This document shows, one piece after another, positions 33,154 to 36,830 of a DNA stretch of 36,830 bases. The position numbers and the translations under genes were made by a program. This stretch comes from Caldisericota bacterium (lineage in GTDB: Bacteria > Caldisericota > Caldisericia > Cryosericales > Cryosericaceae): the NCBI GenBank assembly GCA_026390285.1, contig JAPLGH010000074.1, forward strand, positions 1-36,830, in the 5' to 3' direction. The notes under the pieces are model-generated. The model saw only the letters and a list, made by a program, of their open reading frames with translations, was not told the origin of the DNA and did not search any database. The stretch's first letter is position 1; every line of letters starts with the position of its first letter.

Positions 33154-33570
33154 TTGAACAAGCGCTTGTTGTGGTCACGTATCCTGTGCATCGTCGAGCT
33201 CGCCATGATACCAATCGAGGTTGCACTCGTCAATGTCACGGCCCGCGTATCTGGTTGGTTTGCCACCGCACTCTCGCTCGCGCTCTCCTTCCTTCCTGGA
33301 CTCGGAAGCGGACTCGTGGCCCTCGGCGCTTTCCTCGGCAACAGCCGCTACCGCAGATTCATGTACGGTGCTTCTGTGCTGACATTGTGCGGCATAATTG
33401 CACTGTTCCTTGTGGCTGGCAATGTTGAAGCCCCCGCTGTCGCATCGTGGGGATTTGCCGCCTATGCATATCCCATCGGTGCGATCATGAGTCTTGTGGG
33501 CGCTGGGCTAGTTCTCGTCGAGTCCTTCCATAGACCACCTGTCCCCAAAGACAACGTCGAGAGGGCATAG
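33154..33570 (+). CDS. Small four-helix membrane protein, MNKR family paralog 4 (TTG start)
   Basis: The start is TTG 33154 after GGAGGAGG, aligned exactly with the ATG of the other copies (LNKRLLWSRI). The 138-aa protein is closest to paralog 1: LGAFLGNSRYRRFMYGASVL, then NVEAPAVASWGF and VLVESFHRPPVPKD. The 40 bases before it match the last part of leader B (GGTTCAGAG...GGCGGTTCC), so part of the leader was duplicated with the gene. An in-frame upstream extension overlaps the DUF998 gene and is not real. Confidence 0.75.
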   Translation: MNKRLLWSRILCIVELAMIPIEVALVNVTARVSGWFATALSLALSFLPGLGSGLVALGAFLGNSRYRRFMYGASVLTLCGIIALFLVAGNVEAPAVASWGFAAYAYPIGAIMSLVGAGLVLVESFHRPPVPKDNVERA

Positions 33571-33730
33571 GTGCACGGAATGACCATTTCTCCGGGAACA
33601 TGATTCATTGGGCAGGCGCAGACAATAGACTCCCGTCGCATGCGCGGTCACGCGCTGCTGGCTCCGGTCAGTATCCTATGCGGCAACATTGCACTGTGCT
33701 GCTGTTTCACTGTGTGAGGAGGTACCTACA

Positions 33731-34225
33731 ATGATCGCATGGCTGATGAGCCTCGTTGCGGGAGTCAATGACACTTTGTGGAAGCATCTACCAGGCTTCT
33801 TCGTGCCGGGTTTGTTCCTACAGCTTCTCCTCGGTGTCGCCCTGCTTCTCCTGTATGACGCCGCCTTGTGGGTTACAGACCGGCGTCTGAGACACCCACA
33901 GTCGTCCCGCACGAGTCTGCCGTATCTCCTGCTGGACTACGCCGTCTTCTTCGAAGTAATGGGCTGGTACACGAACTACGGCAAGAACCCGTTTGGTCTG
34001 CTCTGCGCCACATCCCTGAGTCTGGCAGCTTTCCTGTTAGTGCGCCTAGCCCCAGCGTTCGTCCTCGGCCACCTGACTACTGCTCCAGATGACCAGCGTC
34101 ATGCGTGGCACTCTGTCGTCGGCATCGGGGGACGTATCCTCTGCCTGATAGCCTTCGCAACGGCGATCCCACTGCTCTTGCTGTGCCTATGGTGGTTGTT
34201 TGTGGTGACGTTCATCAACTCATGA
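33731..34225 (+). CDS. Small hypothetical membrane protein
   Basis: ATG 33731 follows GAGGAGG. The 164-aa protein has about four helices (LQLLLGVALLLLYDAALWV near residues 30-50; LLCLIAFATAIPLLLLCLWW near the end) and no recognised motif. It is not an MNKR paralog by sequence. It is the last gene of the module before the second RadC fragment. The 160-base gap in front of it holds no clear feature. Confidence 0.6.
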   Translation: MIAWLMSLVAGVNDTLWKHLPGFFVPGLFLQLLLGVALLLLYDAALWVTDRRLRHPQSSRTSLPYLLLDYAVFFEVMGWYTNYGKNPFGLLCATSLSLAAFLLVRLAPAFVLGHLTTAPDDQRHAWHSVVGIGGRILCLIAFATAIPLLLLCLWWLFVVTFINS

Positions 34226-34371
34226 CACCCTTTGACCTCGTCCTGCCGGGAAGTGAGCACAACCCTAGCCCGGGAACACCTACGATGGCCCTATCTACTG
34301 CCCATCACGTCCGAAAGAAGGGCCACCGGTGAAAGCCATTGGACGTGGATGCTCCTGCTGGGCATTGGCTC

Positions 34372-34530
34372 CTACACCATCCCCGCCCGGGCGAAGCTGA
34401 AGTAGTCCTGGCGGGCACGGCCCACGATGATATGGTCCAGGACACGCTCGCCGACGTACTTGAGGGCCCGGTGATCTTGTTGGTGGTGTCGATGTCCTCC
34501 ACGGAGGGGTCACATTCTTATCTGGAGTGA
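34372..34530 (-). pseudogene. radC: RadC C-terminal fragment, copy 2
   Basis: Minus-strand remnant matching copy 1 (26574-26733) over nearly all its length: VEDIDTTNKIT, then a one-base deletion, ALKYVGERVLDHIIVG, DYFSFARAGMV-stop. It has the same in-frame stop right after HS(R/G), so the stop predates or travelled with the duplication. Similarity ends abruptly on both sides. The surrounding 375-base gap (34226-34600) holds only this fragment and the hairpin at 34549. Confidence 0.75.
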
Positions 34531-34548
34531 AATCTCACAGACATTAGA

Positions 34549-34574
34549 GGGGCTACACGTCTTCGTCTAGCCCC
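34549..34574 (-). terminator. Hairpin terminator after the surface-protein gene
   Basis: GGGGCTA (34549-34555) and TAGCCCC (34568-34574) form a 7-bp stem, extended inside by ACG/CGT around a 4-base loop. It lies 27 bases past the minus-strand stop at 34601. The T-content after the stem is modest. Confidence 0.55.
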
Positions 34575-34600
34575 GTTGTCTTCTATTCGAAGGGAGACGC

Positions 34601-36830
34601 TTATTGCTGGTACGTGATCGTTACCGTCTTGGTCGCATCTGTCCAGATGACAGAGCAGCCAAGATTCTCGGAGACGAATCTCAGGGGAAGCATGGTCCTG
34701 CCGCTGATGATCTCCGGGACCACCTTGATGTTGGTCGAATCGATGGGGGTGCTGATGCCTCTCACGGTCGCCCGACTCTTGCCGATCCAGAGTTGGAGGG
34801 AGGTACTCCCAAGATTCACGGTTGCCTTGCCGGCAGTTCCATCCCAGCCGACAGTTCCACCGAGCGCTTCGATGATTGCGCGTATGGGGACAAGGGTCCG
34901 TCCATTCTTGATGACGGGAGGAGAATCCAGCTTCTTCGAACTCCCACTGACGGTGAACGTGGTCTTCCCTATCTGAAGAACGATGACGGTCTCCTTCCTG
35001 TTCGGCTCAAACCTTGCCTGGATGACATGATCTGCCCTGACGCTGGTGAACGCATAGGAGGAGACGGGGCCCCGTGATATTCTATCGACGGTGACATCAG
35101 CGATGTGGTAGCCGGCATTCGGAGTAATGGTGAATGTCGTGCTCTCATCTTGAGCAGCGGTCTGCCGGGTGTTGGGAGTCATGGTGCCACCGGATCCGAA
35201 CGAAGGCGTCAGCGTGTACGCTGGCGGGTTGGTGAAATTGGCGGTGACGGTCTTGTCCGCATCGATGGTAATGGTAGCCAGGTTCTCCGTGCCGCTGAGA
35301 TCACCAGACCAGCCAGCGAAGCTGTAGCCCGTCGCAGGCCTAGCAGTAAGAGTGACCACCGTACCAGAGAGATATGAAGACTGATCAGGAGATCTCGCAA
35401 TGGTGCCGCCCGAAGCAGGAGAAGAGGTCGTGGCAAGCGTGTAGGAAGGCACAGCGCCGTACCGGAAGACACCACCGCTACCGGTGCCAACGTAGACAGT
35501 ACTGGGTGCGAGGGGATTGATGGCAAGAGCACAGGCATACAGACTGGTGAGGTTCTTGTTCATTGCCGTCCAGGTGGTACCGCTATCGGTGGAGCAGAGG
35601 ACGCCGCTACCACCGGTACTTGCGTAGAGAGTCGTGGGCGCAAGCGGATCAATGACAAGAGACGTAACCTTCTCCTTGACAAGGTCAGTGCTCACCATCC
35701 TCCAAGTCGTACCGGTGTCGGTCGAACGGAAGACGCCAGTGTCGGTGTCAGCATAGAGGATTGTCGGGTTGAGGGGGTCGATGACAAGAAACTGGACAGT
35801 CGTGGAGGCAAGACCAGCGTTCACGGCTGTCCAGGTCGTGCCGCTGTCCGTGGAGCGAAAGACGCAATCCTGAGTGCCAGCGTAGAGAGTCGTCGTGGTG
35901 ACCGGGTCGATAACAAGGAACTGGATGTACTCACCAGCGAGATCCGCGTTCACCGCCGTCCAGGTAGCGCCGCTGTCCGTAGATCGAATGACGCCACCAT
36001 AGGTACCACCGTACAGAATCGTGGGGGTGACGGGGTCGATGGCAAGAGACTGGACGTCACTCACTCCCGTCCAGGTAGCGCCGCTGTCGGTGGAGCGCAA
36101 GATACAGCAGTCATTGTGGTTATCGGACGTCTGTGCATACAGGGTCGTGGGAGTGCACGGATCGACGACAAGATTGAAGGCGGAGTAGGGACCCCAGATG
36201 AAATCCGCGGTGTTCAGGCCCTTCCAGGTAGCGCCGCTGTCCGTGGAGCGGCGGATGTCCGTATCAGTCACGGCATAGATGGTCGTGGGAGTGAGGGGAT
36301 CGATGGCAAGACGCCGGACCCACGTATTGGTTATGCCAGCGTTCGCGGCCCTCCAGGTGGTACCACTGTCAGTGGAACGGAAGATGCCGCCAGGCGCCCT
36401 CACATAGCCCGTGCAACCGACATACAGAATGGCAGGGGTAACGGCGTCTATGACAAGACAATTGGCAGATTCGCTGGCGATCCCATTGTTCACAGCTGTC
36501 CAGGTGGTACCACTGTTCGTGGAGCGAAAGATACCTCCGGTTTCAGTACAGGCGTAGAGGGTCGTGGGGGTGAGGGGATCGATAGTGAGAGACAGGATCC
36601 ACTTGCTGGCAAGACCAGTATTCACCGCTGTCCAGGTAGCGCCGCTGTCTCTCGAGCGGAAGATACCATCCTGAGTGCCGGCGTAGAGGATGGTGCGGGA
36701 GAGAGGGTCGATGACAAGAGATGTGACGCCCTCTTTGCTGATGGTGGTCCTCAGGCCGGACCAGTGGGCACCACTGTCCGTAGAACGAAGGACACCTTCG
36801 CCAAAGGTGCCGGCATACAGGGTCGTTGGG
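34601..36830 (-). CDS. Surface protein with BNR/sortilin-like repeats, InlB-B-like repeats and stalk domain (5' partial)
   Basis: The frame is open through the window edge, so the N-terminus is missing; GTG at 36625 is only an internal codon. At least ten repeats of about 43 residues follow the pattern TTLYAGT..GVFRSTDSGTTW, then TAVNAGL, then LVIDPLTP, the Asp-box (SxDxGxTW) of BNR/sortilin-like beta-propellers. Next come two bacterial-repeat domains (GYSFAGWSGDLSGTENLATI, then TVTANF; and GYHIADVTVD), then a copper amine oxidase N-like domain (NGRTLVPIRAIIEALGGTVG; SGRTMLPLRFVSENLG) at the C-terminus. It is presumably exported and displayed on the cell surface; binding of glycans or proteins is only a guess. 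Confidence 0.88.
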   Translation of the reverse strand, partial: PTTLYAGTFGEGVLRSTDSGAHWSGLRTTISKEGVTSLVIDPLSRTILYAGTQDGIFRSRDSGATWTAVNTGLASKWILSLTIDPLTPTTLYACTETGGIFRSTNSGTTWTAVNNGIASESANCLVIDAVTPAILYVGCTGYVRAPGGIFRSTDSGTTWRAANAGITNTWVRRLAIDPLTPTTIYAVTDTDIRRSTDSGATWKGLNTADFIWGPYSAFNLVVDPCTPTTLYAQTSDNHNDCCILRSTDSGATWTGVSDVQSLAIDPVTPTILYGGTYGGVIRSTDSGATWTAVNADLAGEYIQFLVIDPVTTTTLYAGTQDCVFRSTDSGTTWTAVNAGLASTTVQFLVIDPLNPTILYADTDTGVFRSTDTGTTWRMVSTDLVKEKVTSLVIDPLAPTTLYASTGGSGVLCSTDSGTTWTAMNKNLTSLYACALAINPLAPSTVYVGTGSGGVFRYGAVPSYTLATTSSPASGGTIARSPDQSSYLSGTVVTLTARPATGYSFAGWSGDLSGTENLATITIDADKTVTANFTNPPAYTLTPSFGSGGTMTPNTRQTAAQDESTTFTITPNAGYHIADVTVDRISRGPVSSYAFTSVRADHVIQARFEPNRKETVIVLQIGKTTFTVSGSSKKLDSPPVIKNGRTLVPIRAIIEALGGTVGWDGTAGKATVNLGSTSLQLWIGKSRATVRGISTPIDSTNIKVVPEIISGRTMLPLRFVSENLGCSVIWTDATKTVTITYQQ
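35440..36830 (-). repeat. Tandem ~130-base coding repeats (Asp-box units)
   Basis: Units of about 129-140 bases repeat through this part of the gene. In plus-strand reading each holds a GTCCAGGTNGTACCACTGTC-like core (many units have AGCGCCGCTGTC instead). Two units are longer, with inserts (GYVRAP near 36400; DNHNDCC near 36110). The array continues off the window edge. Confidence 0.8.

Noticed and set aside
35440..36830. Possible CRISPR-like regular repeats
   Set aside because: The periodic units are ~130 bases, coding, and translate into Asp-box repeats; there are no short repeats with unique spacers.

Overview
This is a bacterial chromosomal window of fairly high GC content. Genes are tightly packed, Shine-Dalgarno motifs are GGAGG-type, and sigma70-like promoters often have TATACT or TACAAT as -10. 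The ends of some proteins carry copper-amine-oxidase-N-like stalk domains. No phage, integrase, transposase or CRISPR array was seen. I cannot place the organism firmly from sequence alone. The mix (GpgS, GH4 sugar operon, stalk-domain surface proteins, DUF2339/DUF3999) would fit an environmental or anaerobic lineage such as Caldisericota/Cryosericota, but that is a guess.

Layout. (1) 70-3544: glucosyl-3-phosphoglycerate synthase with an extra N-terminal domain, then a GH13 alpha-glucosidase-like enzyme; both suggest compatible-solute or storage-sugar metabolism. (2) 3561-4622 (minus): membrane-anchored protein with two PAS domains and no output domain. (3) 4850-9229: four-gene operon (GH4 glycosidase, GPH-type symporter, PIG-L deacetylase, BadF-type sugar kinase) that reads as a non-PTS route for an N-acetylated disaccharide. 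(4) 9408-9482 (minus): tRNA-Gln(UUG). (5) 9552-10895: TraX-like protein and a small membrane-anchored protein. (6) 10994-16407 (minus): mixed genes, including a GNAT acetyltransferase, a DUF2007-like protein, an HGSNAT/DUF5009-like membrane protein, a small MGMT-domain protein, a radical SAM gene and an RsiV-like lipoprotein gene. The last two are each broken by a one-base indel. (7) 16596-18174: TauE/SafE permease and Fpg/Nei glycosylase. (8) 18194-26426 (minus): a MacAB-like exporter locus with its own OmpR-type two-component system, a coupled secreted protein, and a duplicated orphan ATPase. OmpR-like direct repeats stand before both the regulator gene and the adaptor gene.

(9) 26574-34530: a module bracketed by two decayed RadC C-terminal fragments in direct orientation. 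Inside are four paralogous small four-helix membrane proteins beginning MNKR or LNKR, a DUF2339/DUF3999 pair, a DUF998-like protein and another small membrane protein. Two of the paralogs share a roughly 190-base 5' leader with a conserved hairpin. This is the least explained and most interesting part. (10) 34601 to the window edge (minus): a repeat-rich surface protein with BNR/sortilin-like repeats, two bacterial-repeat (InlB-B-like) domains and a C-terminal stalk domain; its 5' end lies outside the window.
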